Shown here: piece by piece, positions 1-8,498 of the stretch
How positions within the stretch are numbered: the first letter of the stretch is position 1
Layout of the letters: each line of letters starts with the position of its first letter
Assembly: GCA_903886975.1 (NCBI GenBank)
Contig: CAISOB010000086.1
Location: 1 to 35,065 of the forward strand
Origin: an uncultured beta proteobacterium
Lineage (GTDB): Bacteria; Pseudomonadota; Gammaproteobacteria; Burkholderiales; Rhodocyclaceae
DNA length: 35,065 nt
Direction of reading: 5' to 3'
Translations under genes and position numbers: made by a program
Notes under the pieces: model-generated
Seen by the model: only the letters and a program-made list of their open reading frames with translations
Told to the model about the DNA's origin: nothing
Database searches by the model: none

Positions 1-129
1 CGAATTGCCAGCAATCTCGACGACATTCGAATTGACACTCCTGAGCCCGTACAACCCAAAACTCGAGACCGCCGCACAGGTCGCCATGGCAATCCCGACA
101 AGAAGCCAGATCTTTCTGCTGATCAACAT
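1..129 (-). CDS. Probable methyl-accepting chemotaxis protein, N-terminal end (partial)
   Basis: The reverse strand opens with ATG at 129 and runs off the left edge. The 43 visible residues start MLISRKIWLLVGIAM, continue as one hydrophobic helix (about residues 7-27), and are followed by a polar stretch reading GLRSVNSNVVEIAGNS. A short basic N-terminus, one membrane helix and then the beginning of a periplasmic helical domain is typical of methyl-accepting chemotaxis proteins, and also of some sensor kinases. A GGGGA-like ribosome binding site lies about 9 bp upstream (near 139-144). Only the N-terminus is present, so the signalling domain cannot be checked. A plus-strand reading frame over the same bases is its antisense shadow. 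Confidence 0.5.
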   Translation of the reverse strand, partial: MLISRKIWLLVGIAMATCAAVSSFGLYGLRSVNSNVVEIAGNS

Positions 130-287
130 GATTGCATTTCCCCAGTTTGCGAAGACGGCCTGCGCGATAGCCTACTTGCATGACTATCTGCGTACGCCAA
201 AGGTCATAGTCTAGCGATATTTGGGGAATTCCTGCGAAAAAGACGATGAAAAAATATTGCGATTGCCTATGTCGCGACCGCAGGGCC

Positions 288-677
288 TCAATTGAGATCG
301 GTCGCGTAAGGCTTGAGATCGTCGAGGCTGACGATTTCCAGCGCCGCCGCATTGCTCGCGTTGAGTACGACGCGCGGTGCTTGGCCGGCATGCAAGGACT
401 CGAGCCAGCGTGCGGCGCACAGGCACCAGCGGTCGCCGGGCTTGAGGCCGGGAAAATCAAACTCGGGACGCGGCGTTGAAAGATCGTTGCCGCACGCTTT
501 GGAGAACTGCAGGAACTCTTCGCTCACCAGGACGCAGACGGTATGACTGCCAACATCTTCCGCGCCGGTATTGCAGCAGCCGTCACGGGAAAACCCGGTC
601 AGCGGTTTGTCGCTGCAAGTGCCGAGCGGCCCGCCGAGAACGTTGCGCTGCACGCCGCCGAAGTCTTCGGGAAGCAT
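288..677 (-). CDS. DUF2237 family protein at the end of the ISC operon
   Basis: A 129-residue soluble protein of the DUF2237 family (YP_-type conserved hypothetical). Family hallmarks are visible in order: NVLGGPLGTCS (about 12-22), GFSRDGCCNTGAEDVGSHTVC (about 28-48), FSKACGNDLSTPRPEF and GLKPGDRWCLCAARW (about 77-91). Several cysteines are conserved in such proteins (DGCC, CLCA), which could suit metal or redox chemistry, but no biochemical role is established. It begins 4 bp after iscX stops, so it is probably the last gene of the isc transcript. That position is the only functional hint. The 158 bp between it and the chemotaxis gene hold no gene that I can see. Confidence 0.85.
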   Translation of the reverse strand: MLPEDFGGVQRNVLGGPLGTCSDKPLTGFSRDGCCNTGAEDVGSHTVCVLVSEEFLQFSKACGNDLSTPRPEFDFPGLKPGDRWCLCAARWLESLHAGQAPRVVLNASNAAALEIVSLDDLKPYATDLN

Positions 678-681
678 GGTA

Positions 682-876
682 TTACGCCAATTCGTCGATC
701 CAGGCCTGCTGGATCGCCTCGAGAATCTTCTCGCCGCAATGTTTTGCGTCGTCGCTAAAATCGGGCAAGGCGACCACCCAGTTCATCAGATCGACAAAAT
801 TGATCTTCAGCGGATCGACGGTCGGATGGGCCTCGGAAAGCTCGACGGCGATCGCATTGATGTCGCTCCATTTCAT
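682..876 (-). CDS. iscX: Fe-S assembly adaptor protein IscX
   Basis: A 64-residue acidic protein matching IscX (YfhJ) in length and sequence: MKWSDINAIAVELSEAHP at the N-terminus, then DPLKINFVDLMNWV, and a DDAKHCGEKILEAIQQAW tail. IscX binds IscS and iron and modulates the rate of cluster assembly on IscU. It follows fdx after 13 bp and precedes the DUF2237 gene by 4 bp, the usual place at the distal end of an isc operon. The family is small and well conserved, so the identification is secure. Confidence 0.93.
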   Translation of the reverse strand: MKWSDINAIAVELSEAHPTVDPLKINFVDLMNWVVALPDFSDDAKHCGEKILEAIQQAWIDELA

Positions 877-889
877 CGCGGCCTCGGCA

Positions 890-1231
890 TTAATGTTTGC
901 CTTCCTTGGTCATGTTGATCGAGTAACGCGGAATCTCGATCATCAGCGGCGTTCCACTGACGATTGTCTGACACGACAAGCGTGAATTCGGTTCCAGCCC
1001 CCAGGCTTTGTCGAGCAGGTCGTCTTCGACTTCGTCGGACGGCGCAAGCGCCGCAAAACCCTCGCGCACGACCACGTGGCAGGTCGTGCAGGCACAGGAC
1101 ATTTCGCAAGCGTGTTCGATGGCGATGCCATTTTCGAGCAGGTTCTGGCACAGCGACTCGCCCTCTCGCGCCTCGATCACCGCCCCGTCAGGGCAAAGCT
1201 CGGGGTGCGGCAGGACAATCACCCGGGTCAT
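890..1231 (-). CDS. fdx: ISC-type [2Fe-2S] ferredoxin
   Basis: A 113-residue adrenodoxin-type ferredoxin that passes electrons during cluster assembly on the IscU scaffold. The cluster ligands are visible as a C-x5-C-x2-C pattern in [14 protein letters not shown] (about 41-54) with the fourth cysteine in RLSCQT (about 86). The N-terminus [14 protein letters not shown] is typical of the isc-linked Fdx. The start codon overlaps the hscA stop by 4 bp (ATGA), so translation is likely coupled. The order hscB-hscA-fdx-iscX is the standard one. Confidence 0.95.
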   Translation of the reverse strand: MTRVIVLPHPELCPDGAVIEAREGESLCQNLLENGIAIEHACEMSCACTTCHVVVREGFAALAPSDEVEDDLLDKAWGLEPNSRLSCQTIVSGTPLMIEIPRYSINMTKEGKH

Positions 1232-3129
1232 CGGTGTTCGCCGACGCCAGCCGCACTGGCCGCGCCCTCGAGCGCGTCGATGCGCTTGCCGGCAAACGCG
1301 CGGCGAATCGATTTGTCCATGCGCTGCGCGGCGAAATCCCTGGTCTTCGCTTCGAGGTCGTCGATGGCCTGCGTGATCTGCCGGCGACTGTCGCCCAACG
1401 CGCTGGCCTGCAGCGCGGCAATGGCCGCCTCGACTCTTGCCAGTTGCTCGGCGGACAAGAGGTCGCTGTCGCTTTTCAATGCCGATTGCACGGCTTCGAT
1501 CAGGCGCTGCGCGTCGACCTGCGCTTCCTTTAGTGCACGGCGCTGCGCGTCATCCTTGGTGTGCGCCATCGAATCCTTGAGCATGCTGGCGATTTCGCCG
1601 TCGGTCAAACCATACGAGGGCTTGACCGAAATCTTCGCTTCGACCCCCGAGGTCAGTTCGCGCGCCGAAACGGCGAGCAGGCCGTCGGCATCGACCTGAA
1701 AGGTCACGCGAATGCGCGCCGACCCGGCGACCATCGGCGGAATGCCGCGCAATTCGAAGCGCGCCAGCGAACGGCAATCGCTGACCAGTTCGCGCTCGCC
1801 TTGCACGATGTGCACCGCCAATGCCGTCTGGCCATCGCGAAAGGTGGTGAACTCCTGCGCGCGCGCGACGGGAATCGTCGAGTTGCGCGGAATGATCTTT
1901 TCCACCAGGCCGCCCATCGTTTCCAACCCCAGGGTCAGCGGAATGACATCGAGCAGCAGCCAGTCGTCGTCGGCGGCGCGATTGCCGGCCAGCAGATTGG
2001 CCTGCTTGGCCGCGCCCAGCGCGACCACCTTGTCGGGATCGAGATTGTTGAGCGGCTCCTGCCGGAAGAATTCACCGACCGCGTGCTGCACCTGCGGCAT
2101 GCGCGTCGCGCCGCCGACCATGACCACGCCTTTGACCTCGGACACCGACAGGCCGGCATCGCGGAGCGCTTTCTTGACCGGCTGTATGGTTTTGGCCACC
2201 AGGGTTTGCGAAATCTCGGTAAATATCTCGGTCGTCAGCTTGAGGTCGACGACTTCACCGCTATTGAGGCGCGCGCTGATCGGCGCGACACCGTGCAGCG
2301 TCAGGTATTCCTTGGCTTCGCGCGCCCGTGTCAGCAGCAGGCTGGCGTCCTCGATCGACAACGGCTTGAGTTTGGCGGCTTCGAGAATCCAGCAAAATAT
2401 GCGCTGGTCGAAGTCGTCGCCACCGAGCGACGAATCGCCACCCGTGGCGAGAACCTCGAAAACGCCTTTGGACAGCTTGAGTATCGAGATGTCGAAAGTG
2501 CCGCCGCCGAGATCGTAGACGGCGTAGATTCCTTCGGCGCCGTTATCGAGACCGTAGGCGATCGCCGCCGCCGTCGGCTCGTTGAGCAGGCGCAGAACGG
2601 TCAAGCCGGCGAGCCGCGCCGCATCCTTGGTCGCCTGGCGCTGGGAATCATCAAAGTAGGCCGGCACCGTAATGACCGCGCCGACCAGCGCGCCACCGAG
2701 CGAAGCTTCGGCGCGCTCACGCAGGGTGCGCAGAATGTCGGCCGAAACCGCGACCGGGCTCTTTACGCCGCCCGTGGTGTGCAGACGTACCATGCCCGGT
2801 ACGTCGTCAAAATCATAAGGCATCGCTTCGTGATTCACGATGTCCTTCAAACCGCGGCCCATGAGGCGCTTCACCGAGGCGATAACATTGCGCGGGTCGA
2901 GCGTCTGCCGGACCTGCGCCTCGTAACCGACCTCGTAGCTGCCGTCGGCGTGGTAGGCGACGACCGAAGGCAAGAGCGGACGGCCCAGTTCGTCGCTGAT
3001 GACCACGGCCAGGCCGCTGCGCACCGTCGCGACGAGGGAATTCGTCGTTCCCAGATCGATGCCGACCGCCAGCTTGTGCTGATGCGGCGCGGCAGATTCT
3101 CCCGGTTCTACAATCTGCAAAAGTGCCAT
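1228..3129 (-). CDS. hscA: Fe-S protein assembly chaperone HscA (Hsp70 family)
   Basis: A 633-residue specialised Hsp70 that, with HscB, binds the LPPVK motif of IscU and drives transfer of the assembled cluster to target proteins. The ATPase domain starts with [12 protein letters not shown] (about 24-35) and includes [14 protein letters not shown] and [10 protein letters not shown]. The substrate-binding domain follows from about residue 400, with a helical lid rich in Ala and Gln at the C-terminus. The length is close to that of E. coli HscA (616). It lies 17 bp downstream of hscB and overlaps fdx by 4 bp. Confidence 0.96.
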   Translation of the reverse strand: MALLQIVEPGESAAPHQHKLAVGIDLGTTNSLVATVRSGLAVVISDELGRPLLPSVVAYHADGSYEVGYEAQVRQTLDPRNVIASVKRLMGRGLKDIVNHEAMPYDFDDVPGMVRLHTTGGVKSPVAVSADILRTLRERAEASLGGALVGAVITVPAYFDDSQRQATKDAARLAGLTVLRLLNEPTAAAIAYGLDNGAEGIYAVYDLGGGTFDISILKLSKGVFEVLATGGDSSLGGDDFDQRIFCWILEAAKLKPLSIEDASLLLTRAREAKEYLTLHGVAPISARLNSGEVVDLKLTTEIFTEISQTLVAKTIQPVKKALRDAGLSVSEVKGVVMVGGATRMPQVQHAVGEFFRQEPLNNLDPDKVVALGAAKQANLLAGNRAADDDWLLLDVIPLTLGLETMGGLVEKIIPRNSTIPVARAQEFTTFRDGQTALAVHIVQGERELVSDCRSLARFELRGIPPMVAGSARIRVTFQVDADGLLAVSARELTSGVEAKISVKPSYGLTDGEIASMLKDSMAHTKDDAQRRALKEAQVDAQRLIEAVQSALKSDSDLLSAEQLARVEAAIAALQASALGDSRRQITQAIDDLEAKTRDFAAQRMDKSIRRAFAGKRIDALEGAASAAGVGEHR

Positions 3130-3146
3130 GTGATTCTTGTCTCTTC

Positions 3147-3674
3147 TCAGGCGTCGAGCGCGGCCATGGCGTCATCGATCTCAAACAGCAGTTTCTCGAG
3201 GAACATCAATCGCCGCACACGATCGGCGGCCGTCGGATAATCTTGTTGGTCGTCAAGCAAGCCGGCGACCTGCTCGTAGCGCCGTTTCATTCTTTGCTTG
3301 ACACGATGGTGCAGTTGCTCAAGCTCACTCTGCTCGCGCGCCAGACGCGCTTCGGCGACCGCCTCGCGCCACTCCATCTGCTCCATCAGAAATTCCGATG
3401 GCATCGCCGTATTATTGTTGGCGTCGACCTCATGACCGGCCAGACTCAGCAGGTATTGCGCACGTGACAGCGGCTTCTTCAGGGTCTGGTAAGCCTCATT
3501 GACGCGCGTCGCCCACTGCAGCGAAAGCCGCCGTTCAGCGTCGCCGGCTTGCGCGAACTTGTCCGGATGAACCTGCGCCGCGAGTTCGCGGTAGCGCTTG
3601 TCGAGCAGCGCAGAATCGATCCGGAAGCTGCGCGGCATTTCGAGCAGCGTGAAATGATCAGCGTTGAAATCCAT
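3147..3674 (-). CDS. hscB: Fe-S protein assembly co-chaperone HscB
   Basis: A 175-residue J-domain co-chaperone that recruits IscU to HscA and stimulates its ATPase. The J domain covers about the first 75 residues and has the HPDK signature in [11 protein letters not shown]. The C-terminal three-helix bundle that contacts IscU follows (region with [12 protein letters not shown]). Length matches the family (171 in E. coli). The gap of 114 bp to iscA upstream is the largest inside the operon. It has a GC-rich stretch but no gene that I can support. Confidence 0.94.
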   Translation of the reverse strand: MDFNADHFTLLEMPRSFRIDSALLDKRYRELAAQVHPDKFAQAGDAERRLSLQWATRVNEAYQTLKKPLSRAQYLLSLAGHEVDANNNTAMPSEFLMEQMEWREAVAEARLAREQSELEQLHHRVKQRMKRRYEQVAGLLDDQQDYPTAADRVRRLMFLEKLLFEIDDAMAALDA

Positions 3675-3788
3675 TCGGTTTTTTGGCGGTTGTGCCGCAC
3701 GAACCTATAAGCGAAGCCGGGGCCGGGCACCCCGCGAGCAGACAGTACGAATCAGTGCGGCTGGGGCAGCCCCGGGGCGCCGCCACGC

Positions 3789-4112
3789 TTAAACGTTAAA
3801 GCTCTCGCCGCAACCGCAAGCGTCCTTGACATTCGGATTGTTGAACTTGAAACCCTCGCTCAATCCCTCGCGCGCATAGTCGAGTTCCGTCCCGTCAAGA
3901 TACGGCAGGCTCTTCGCGTCGATCAGGACCTTGACGCCGTGCGACACGAATTCGATGTCGTCGGGAGCCGCCACATCGACAAATTCGAGCTTGTAGGCGA
4001 CGCCCGAGCAGCCGCTGGTCCGAACACCGAGGCGCAGGCCGATTCCCTTGCCGCGCTTGACCATGTAGTTGGCAACGTGTTTTGCCGCCTTTTCAGAAAG
4101 CGTAACCGCCAT
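3789..4112 (-). CDS. iscA: A-type Fe-S carrier IscA
   Basis: A 107-residue HesB/IscA-family protein that carries or delivers iron-sulphur clusters after assembly. The three invariant cysteines are visible: one in [14 protein letters not shown] (about 35) and two in the C-terminal CGCGESFNV motif. The start [17 protein letters not shown] is typical of IscA. The gene lies 29 bp downstream of iscU. A good ribosome binding site (AGGAGG-like) precedes the ATG. Confidence 0.95.
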   Translation of the reverse strand: MAVTLSEKAAKHVANYMVKRGKGIGLRLGVRTSGCSGVAYKLEFVDVAAPDDIEFVSHGVKVLIDAKSLPYLDGTELDYAREGLSEGFKFNNPNVKDACGCGESFNV

Positions 4113-4141
4113 CGTTAATCCTCCTTTGGATATCTTCCGCT

Positions 4142-4525
4142 CTATTCACCGTGCTTCTTCTTGTAATCAGCGACTGCCGCCTTGATCGCATCTTCCGCGA
4201 GGATGGAACAATGTATCTTTACCGGCGGCAAGGCCAACTCCTCGGCAATCTGGGTATTCTTGATATCCAGCGCCTGGGCGATCGTCTTGCCCTTGACCCA
4301 CTCGGTGACCAGGGACGACGAAGCAATCGCCGAGCCACAACCGTAAGTCTTGAATTTTGCGTCCTCAATGATACCGTCTTTGCCGACCTTGATCTGCAAT
4401 TTCATCACATCGCCGCAGGCCGGCGCGCCGACCATGCCGGTCGCCACGCCGTCCTCGTCCTTGCCGAAGGAACCGACGTTGCGCGGATTTTCGTAGTGAT
4501 CGAGAACCTTGATGCTGTAAGCCAT
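4142..4525 (-). CDS. iscU: Fe-S cluster assembly scaffold IscU
   Basis: A 127-residue scaffold on which IscS-derived sulphur and iron are assembled into clusters. Diagnostic motifs are present: GAPACGDVM with the first ligand cysteine and the following Asp, [11 protein letters not shown] with the second, and the HscA-recognition segment LPPVKIHCS with the third cysteine. Length equals E. coli IscU (128). It begins 25 bp after iscS stops. Confidence 0.97.
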   Translation of the reverse strand: MAYSIKVLDHYENPRNVGSFGKDEDGVATGMVGAPACGDVMKLQIKVGKDGIIEDAKFKTYGCGSAIASSSLVTEWVKGKTIAQALDIKNTQIAEELALPPVKIHCSILAEDAIKAAVADYKKKHGE

Positions 4526-4550
4526 GATTTGTTTTCCTGTATTTGCAACT

Positions 4551-5762
4551 TTAATGCGCGGCCCACTGGACCGTGTTCAGATCAACGCCGTCCTGCACCA
4601 TTTCCCACAAGGGTGAAAGTTCGCGCAGCTTGCCGATCTTCTGGTGCAGCAATTTGACGGCGTAATCGATTTCCTCCTCGCTGTTGAAACGGCCCAGCGT
4701 GAAGCGGATCGAGCTGTGCGCCAGCTCGTCTTCGCGCCCGAGCGCGCGCAGCACATAAGACGGTTCAAGCGATGCCGAAGTGCAGGCCGAACCGGATGAC
4801 ACGGCCAGATCCTTGATCGCCATCAGCATCGACTCGCCCTCGATATAGGCGAAGCTGATATTGAGGTTGTGCGCGACGCGATGTTCCATGTCGCCGTTGA
4901 TGAACACCTGCTCGATATCCGACAGCCCCTTGAGCAGGCGGTCGCGCAGCGCGCCGATGCGCTGGTTTTCCACCGCCATTTCTTCGCGCGCCAGGCGGAA
5001 GGCCTCGCCCATCCCGACGATCTGGTGCGTCGCCAGGGTGCCCGAACGGAAACCGCGCTCGTGGCCGCCGCCGTGCATCTGCGCTTCGAGGCGGACGCGC
5101 GGTTTGCGCCGGATATACAGGGCGCCTATGCCCTTGGGACCGTAGGTCTTGTGCGCCGAAAAGCTCATCAGATCGACTTTCAGCGCGGCAAGATCGATCG
5201 CCACCTTGCCGGTCGCCTGCGCCGCGTCGACGTGGAAGATGATTCCCTTGGCGCGGCAGATTTCGCCAATTTCGGCAATCGGCTGGATGACGCCGATTTC
5301 GTTATTGACCAGCATCACCGAAACGAGAATCGTGTCCGGACGGATCGCCGCCTGCAGTACCGCCAGGTCGAGCAAGCCGTTTTCCAGCACGTCGAGATAA
5401 GTGACCTCGAAACCCTGGCGCTCGAGTTCGCGGCAGGTATCGAGCACCGCCTTGTGTTCGGTCTTGACGGTGATCAGATGCTTGCCCTTGCCCGCATAGA
5501 AGTGCGCGGCGCCTTTGATCGCCAGGTTGTCCGACTCGGTCGCACCCGAGGTCCAGATGATTTCCTTCGGATCAGCGTTGACCAGTCGAGCCACTTCCTC
5601 GCGCGCCTCTTCGACTGCCGCTTCGGCCTCCCAGCCAAAAGCATGCGAGCGCGAGGCCGCGTTGCCGAATTTTTCGACGAGATACGGAATCATTTTCTCC
5701 GCCACGCGCGGATCGACCGGCGTGGTTGCCGAGTAATCGAGATAGATCGGCAGCTTCAGCAT
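4551..5762 (-). CDS. iscS: Cysteine desulfurase IscS
   Basis: A 403-residue PLP-dependent class V aminotransferase-fold enzyme that converts cysteine to alanine and a persulfide used for clusters and thiolated tRNA. Visible elements: [13 protein letters not shown] at the N-terminus, the PLP-binding lysine in [10 protein letters not shown] (K205) and the flexible persulfide loop [10 protein letters not shown] (C327), matching C328 of E. coli IscS. Length is essentially identical to E. coli (404). It follows a second, shorter desulfurase by 18 bp, so the operon encodes two such enzymes. This one has the true IscS loop and C-terminus (tail NTVQWAAH). Confidence 0.97.
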   Translation of the reverse strand: MLKLPIYLDYSATTPVDPRVAEKMIPYLVEKFGNAASRSHAFGWEAEAAVEEAREEVARLVNADPKEIIWTSGATESDNLAIKGAAHFYAGKGKHLITVKTEHKAVLDTCRELERQGFEVTYLDVLENGLLDLAVLQAAIRPDTILVSVMLVNNEIGVIQPIAEIGEICRAKGIIFHVDAAQATGKVAIDLAALKVDLMSFSAHKTYGPKGIGALYIRRKPRVRLEAQMHGGGHERGFRSGTLATHQIVGMGEAFRLAREEMAVENQRIGALRDRLLKGLSDIEQVFINGDMEHRVAHNLNISFAYIEGESMLMAIKDLAVSSGSACTSASLEPSYVLRALGREDELAHSSIRFTLGRFNSEEEIDYAVKLLHQKIGKLRELSPLWEMVQDGVDLNTVQWAAH

Positions 5763-5780
5763 TATTTTTTCTCCATTCAG

Positions 5781-6938
5781 TTAGACCGCCATCGCCGTAA
5801 GCCGCTGCAGCTTGGCTGCGGTCATTTGCAAGCTCATCAAAAAACCTTCAATTTCTTCTCTGGTATTCCCGGCCCCCAGGCTGATGCGCACCGCCGAGCG
5901 CGCCAGTTCCGGCACCACGCCCATCGCCCCCAGCACATGCGAAGGCTCCGGATTGGCGCTCGAACACGCCGCGCCGCTGGCCACCGCGTAGCCAGCCCGA
6001 TCCAGGTGCCCGACCAGGGTCTCGCCATCGAGCCCGGACAAGGCAAAATATACCGTATTTGGCAGGCGCGGGGCGCCGGCGCCAAAAAGCGTCGCACCGA
6101 TCGCCGCCAAACCTGTCTCTAAGCGGCTGCGCAGGGCGACCATTTCCGGCCCGGCGGCCGCCAGACGCTGTCCGATCAGCGCACACGCCGCGCCAAAGCC
6201 GACGATCGCCGCAACGTTCTCGGTTCCCGAGCGCAAGCCGCGTTCGTGCCCGCCGCCGGCAATCAGCGGCTCGATCTCGATGCGCTTGTCGAGGACCAGC
6301 GCCGCTGCGCCCTTGGGCCCGCCGATCTTGTGCGCCGAAAGCGTCATGGCGCCCACCCCGGCCGCATTCAGCGCGCGAAAATCAACGGCCACCTTGCCTA
6401 CCGCCTGCACCGCGTCGGTATGAAACGCGGCCCCGAACGCCCTGGCTCGCGGCGCCAGCGCCGCAATGTCCTGCAGCACACCGGTCTCGTTGTTGGCCAG
6501 CATCACCGACACCAGTTTCGGCTTCTGCCGCATTACTTCCTCATACTGCCCGCAATCGATGCGCCCGTCGGCATCGACTGCAAGTTTGTGCAGCAACCAG
6601 CCGCGCCGCGAAAGCTGTTCGGCCGGTTTGATCACGCATGGGTGCTCAATCGCGCTCACCGCCAGGAGTCCTGGCTTCAGGCACGCCGCAGCGCCCTTGA
6701 TGAACAGGTTGTTGGCTTCCGATCCGCCGCTGGTAAAGATCACCTCCGTGGCATCGGCGCCTACGGCTGCGGCAACCTGTTGCCGCGCCACGTCGATCGC
6801 CCGCCGTGCGTCCCGCCCGTATTCATGCCGGCTCGAGGCGTTGCCAAAGCGCGCCGTGAGCCAGGGCAACATGGCGTCGAACACCGCCGGTTCAAGAGGG
6901 GTGCTCGCATTGTGATCGAAATAGACAGGCGCGAACAT
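5781..6938 (-). CDS. Second cysteine desulfurase (NifS/IscS-like)
   Basis: A 385-residue cysteine desulfurase paralogue lying between iscR and iscS. The start is set at the ATG at 6938, where family similarity begins (FAPVYFDHNASTPLEP), 5 bp after the iscR stop. The longer open frame upstream would run through iscR and is rejected. The PLP lysine is in SAHKIGGPKG (K204) and the catalytic cysteine in ASGAACSSANPEPS (C325). The active-site loop is shorter than in iscS and reads like NifS-type enzymes. Its role beside iscS is unclear; it could serve another acceptor or act under different redox conditions. Confidence 0.9.
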   Translation of the reverse strand: MFAPVYFDHNASTPLEPAVFDAMLPWLTARFGNASSRHEYGRDARRAIDVARQQVAAAVGADATEVIFTSGGSEANNLFIKGAAACLKPGLLAVSAIEHPCVIKPAEQLSRRGWLLHKLAVDADGRIDCGQYEEVMRQKPKLVSVMLANNETGVLQDIAALAPRARAFGAAFHTDAVQAVGKVAVDFRALNAAGVGAMTLSAHKIGGPKGAAALVLDKRIEIEPLIAGGGHERGLRSGTENVAAIVGFGAACALIGQRLAAAGPEMVALRSRLETGLAAIGATLFGAGAPRLPNTVYFALSGLDGETLVGHLDRAGYAVASGAACSSANPEPSHVLGAMGVVPELARSAVRISLGAGNTREEIEGFLMSLQMTAAKLQRLTAMAV

Positions 6939-6943
6939 GCAAC

Positions 6944-7432
6944 TCAGGCGGATACCGCCATGGCCTTGGCTCGTCCGGATCCGCCGCGACGCGCATCCTT
7001 GAGCACCGCGATCTCGCCGCCGGACTTCTTCAGTTGCTGCTCGACGAGGTCGGACAGGGCGACCGAAGTCAGGTATTCGTACATCTTCGCGCTCAGCGTC
7101 GTCCATAGCTCGTGCGTCATGCAGCGTTCCTCGTCCTTGCAGTTTTCCTTGCCGCCGCACTGGGTCGCGTCGAGCGGCTCATCGACCGCGCGCACCACGT
7201 CGGCAACGGTGATTTCCCGCGCCTGTCGCGCCAGACAATAGCCGCCGCCCGGGCCGCGCACGCTGTCGACCAGCGCGTGGCGGCGCAATTTGCCGAACAG
7301 CTGCTCAAGATACGAGAGTGAAATCTTCTGCCGTTCGCTGATTCCGGCTAGAGTCACCGGCCCGTCGTCGCTGCGCAGCGCCAGATCGATCATCGCTGTC
7401 ACGGCAAAACGTCCCTTGGTTGTCAATCGCAT
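6944..7432 (-). CDS. iscR: Fe-S cluster-sensing transcription regulator IscR
   Basis: A 162-residue Rrf2-family regulator that binds a [2Fe-2S] cluster and represses the isc operon when clusters are plentiful. The winged helix-turn-helix starts with [19 protein letters not shown]. The cluster ligands are visible as C92-x5-C98-x5-C104 with H107 in [16 protein letters not shown], the same numbers as in E. coli IscR. A strong ribosome binding site (AGGAGG at 7437-7442) lies just before the start. The gene heads the isc operon, downstream of an IscR-type operator at 7448-7472. Confidence 0.96.
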   Translation of the reverse strand: MRLTTKGRFAVTAMIDLALRSDDGPVTLAGISERQKISLSYLEQLFGKLRRHALVDSVRGPGGGYCLARQAREITVADVVRAVDEPLDATQCGGKENCKDEERCMTHELWTTLSAKMYEYLTSVALSDLVEQQLKKSGGEIAVLKDARRGGSGRAKAMAVSA

Positions 7433-7447
7433 AGGTCCTCCTGGTTA

Positions 7448-7472
7448 ATACCCGACATGCTCAGTCAACTAT
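7448..7472 (-). promoter_or_regulatory. IscR type-1-like operator overlapping the iscR promoter
   Basis: On the minus strand the 25-bp site begins ATAGTTGACT and ends GTCGGGTAT. It matches the published type-1 IscR consensus (ATASYYGACT, 5 central bases, AGTCRRSTAT) at about 21 of 25 positions; the mismatches are in the centre. It sits across the likely -10 region (CATTAT at 7476-7471 or TATAGT at 7473-7468), with a -35 of TTGACT at 7500-7495. Binding of cluster-loaded IscR here would give autorepression of the isc operon. Confidence 0.75.
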
Positions 7473-7500
7473 AATGCAACAGCTCGCATAAATTAGTCAA
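7468..7500 (-). promoter_or_regulatory. Promoter of the isc operon
   Basis: Minus-strand -35 TTGACT (7500-7495) and -10 CATTAT (7476-7471, 18-bp spacer); TATAGT (7473-7468) is an alternative -10 with a longer spacer. The -35 overlaps the last codon of cysE. The -10 lies inside the IscR-type operator. Assigned by eye from consensus. Confidence 0.5.
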
Positions 7501-8245
7501 CGATTTTACTCAGGTATTTCGGATCAAACTTGTCGGCCGTGGCCAGTTCGTCTTCCACGCACACGCCGGTGTCCTCGAGCTTCTTGACCAGAAGCTCGAT
7601 GCGCCGGTCGGTTTCGACGGCATGGTCGAGCAGACCGTGTATTGCCTTCGCCAGCGGATCATCCTGGTTGCCGGCCAGGGCGTAGGCCGAAAAACCCATC
7701 TGACCGGCTTTTTCTTCGCGTTTTTGCGCCAGTTCGCCGTCGATGATGCGCGCCGGGTTGCCGACGGCTGTTGCTCCGGCGGGAACATTCTTGACCACGA
7801 CAGCGTTCGATCCGACCTTGGCCCGCGCGCCGACGGTGATCGGCCCGAGTACCTTCGCCCCGGCGCCGATGACGACACCATCTTCGAGCGTTGGGTGCCG
7901 CCGCCCCTTGGTCCATGAGGTGCCGCCGAGGGTCACCTCGTGATACAGCGTTACGTCGTCGCCGATGACTGCCGTTTCGCCGATCACCACGCCCATGCCG
8001 TGGTCGATGAAGAAACGGCGGCCGATGGTCGCGCCCGGGTGAATCTCTATACCGGTAAGAAAGCGTGCCAGATGCGAAACCAGGCGTCCGAGCCAGCGCA
8101 GCTGCAGACTCCAGAGCCAGTTTGCCAGGCGATGCAGGATGACCGCGTGTACGCCCGGATAACAGGTCAGCACTTCCCACGCGGTGCGGGCGGCTGGATC
8201 TCGGTCAAACACCGAACGGATGTCTTCGCGCAGGCGGCTGAACAT
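7493..8245 (-). CDS. cysE: Serine O-acetyltransferase
   Basis: A 250-residue left-handed beta-helix acetyltransferase that makes O-acetylserine, the precursor of cysteine. Hexapeptide repeats run from about [19 protein letters not shown] (65-83) to [21 protein letters not shown], including the catalytic DHG and [21 protein letters not shown] segments. It is the shorter, EpsC/CysE-short type with a compact N-terminal helical domain. A TGGAGA ribosome binding site lies about 9 bp before the ATG at 8245. It has its own promoter, which overlaps an IscR-like motif. Just downstream is iscR, so the cysteine producer sits beside two cysteine-consuming desulfurases. Confidence 0.94.
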   Translation of the reverse strand: MFSRLREDIRSVFDRDPAARTAWEVLTCYPGVHAVILHRLANWLWSLQLRWLGRLVSHLARFLTGIEIHPGATIGRRFFIDHGMGVVIGETAVIGDDVTLYHEVTLGGTSWTKGRRHPTLEDGVVIGAGAKVLGPITVGARAKVGSNAVVVKNVPAGATAVGNPARIIDGELAQKREEKAGQMGFSAYALAGNQDDPLAKAIHGLLDHAVETDRRIELLVKKLEDTGVCVEDELATADKFDPKYLSKIVD

Positions 8246-8277
8246 GAAATCGATTCTCCATAAAGCACAAGGGGGTA

Positions 8278-8306
8278 ATTGTAGAATACCCGACCGATTC
8301 CATCAA
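8278..8306 (-). promoter_or_regulatory. Promoter of cysE
   Basis: Minus-strand -35 TTGATG (8306-8301), a 17-bp spacer and -10 TACAAT (8283-8278), about 33 bp before the cysE start. This is a near-consensus sigma-70 arrangement read by eye. Confidence 0.55.
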
Positions 8307-8310
8307 CATT
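8286..8310 (-). promoter_or_regulatory. Possible IscR type-1-like site on the cysE promoter
   Basis: The minus strand carries a 25-bp motif that starts AATGTTGATG and ends GGTCGGGTAT, matching the IscR type-1 consensus at about 20 of 25 positions. It shares with the iscR operator the blocks GTTGA and GTCGGGTATT at identical spacing (8 bp between them). It covers the -35 element and spacer of the cysE promoter, where binding would repress. The match is by eye and unproven. Confidence 0.5.
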
Positions 8311-8379
8311 AAACTCGGGTAAGAACGATTGTGTTAATGCCCGTCGGGGTTCGTCAGCCAACGGATCACGGTGCACCGC

Positions 8380-8478
8380 CATTCCGGCGCAAGCCAGAAT
8401 CCAGGTTTCTTGAAGCACCTTCTGGGTCCCGGCCCCGGATTCAGGCATTCCGGGGTGACGTTCTTTCGCCGGGACGAC
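8380..8478. repeat. Dispersed intergenic repeat, copy 1
   Basis: About 100 bp that recur in inverted orientation at 20486-20588. The two copies share the blocks ATTCCGG, GAATCCAGG, GGGTCCCGGCCCCGGATTCA, and CATTCCGGGGTGACGTTCTT (positions about 8425-8464 here). It contains a hairpin formed by CCCCGGA and TCCGGGG around 8433-8454. The sequence type (palindromic ATTCCGG units) resembles REP/MITE-like intergenic repeats of betaproteobacteria. It lies between trmJ and cysE. Confidence 0.85.
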
Positions 8479-8498
8479 GTTCGCCTGGCGTCGTCTGC

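Noticed and set aside
5..214. Plus-strand open frame of 69 codons at the left edge
   Set aside because: It is antisense to a reverse-strand frame with a proper start, ribosome binding site and a membrane-helix N-terminus typical of chemotaxis receptors.
1561..3240. Plus-strand open frame of 559 codons
   Set aside because: Complement of hscA; its sequence is Arg-rich, low in complexity and without any domain. Long antisense frames are common in GC-rich DNA.
6939..7160. N-terminal extension of the second cysteine desulfurase
   Set aside because: These 74 codons overlap iscR in another frame and do not resemble any desulfurase; homology starts at the ATG at 6938.
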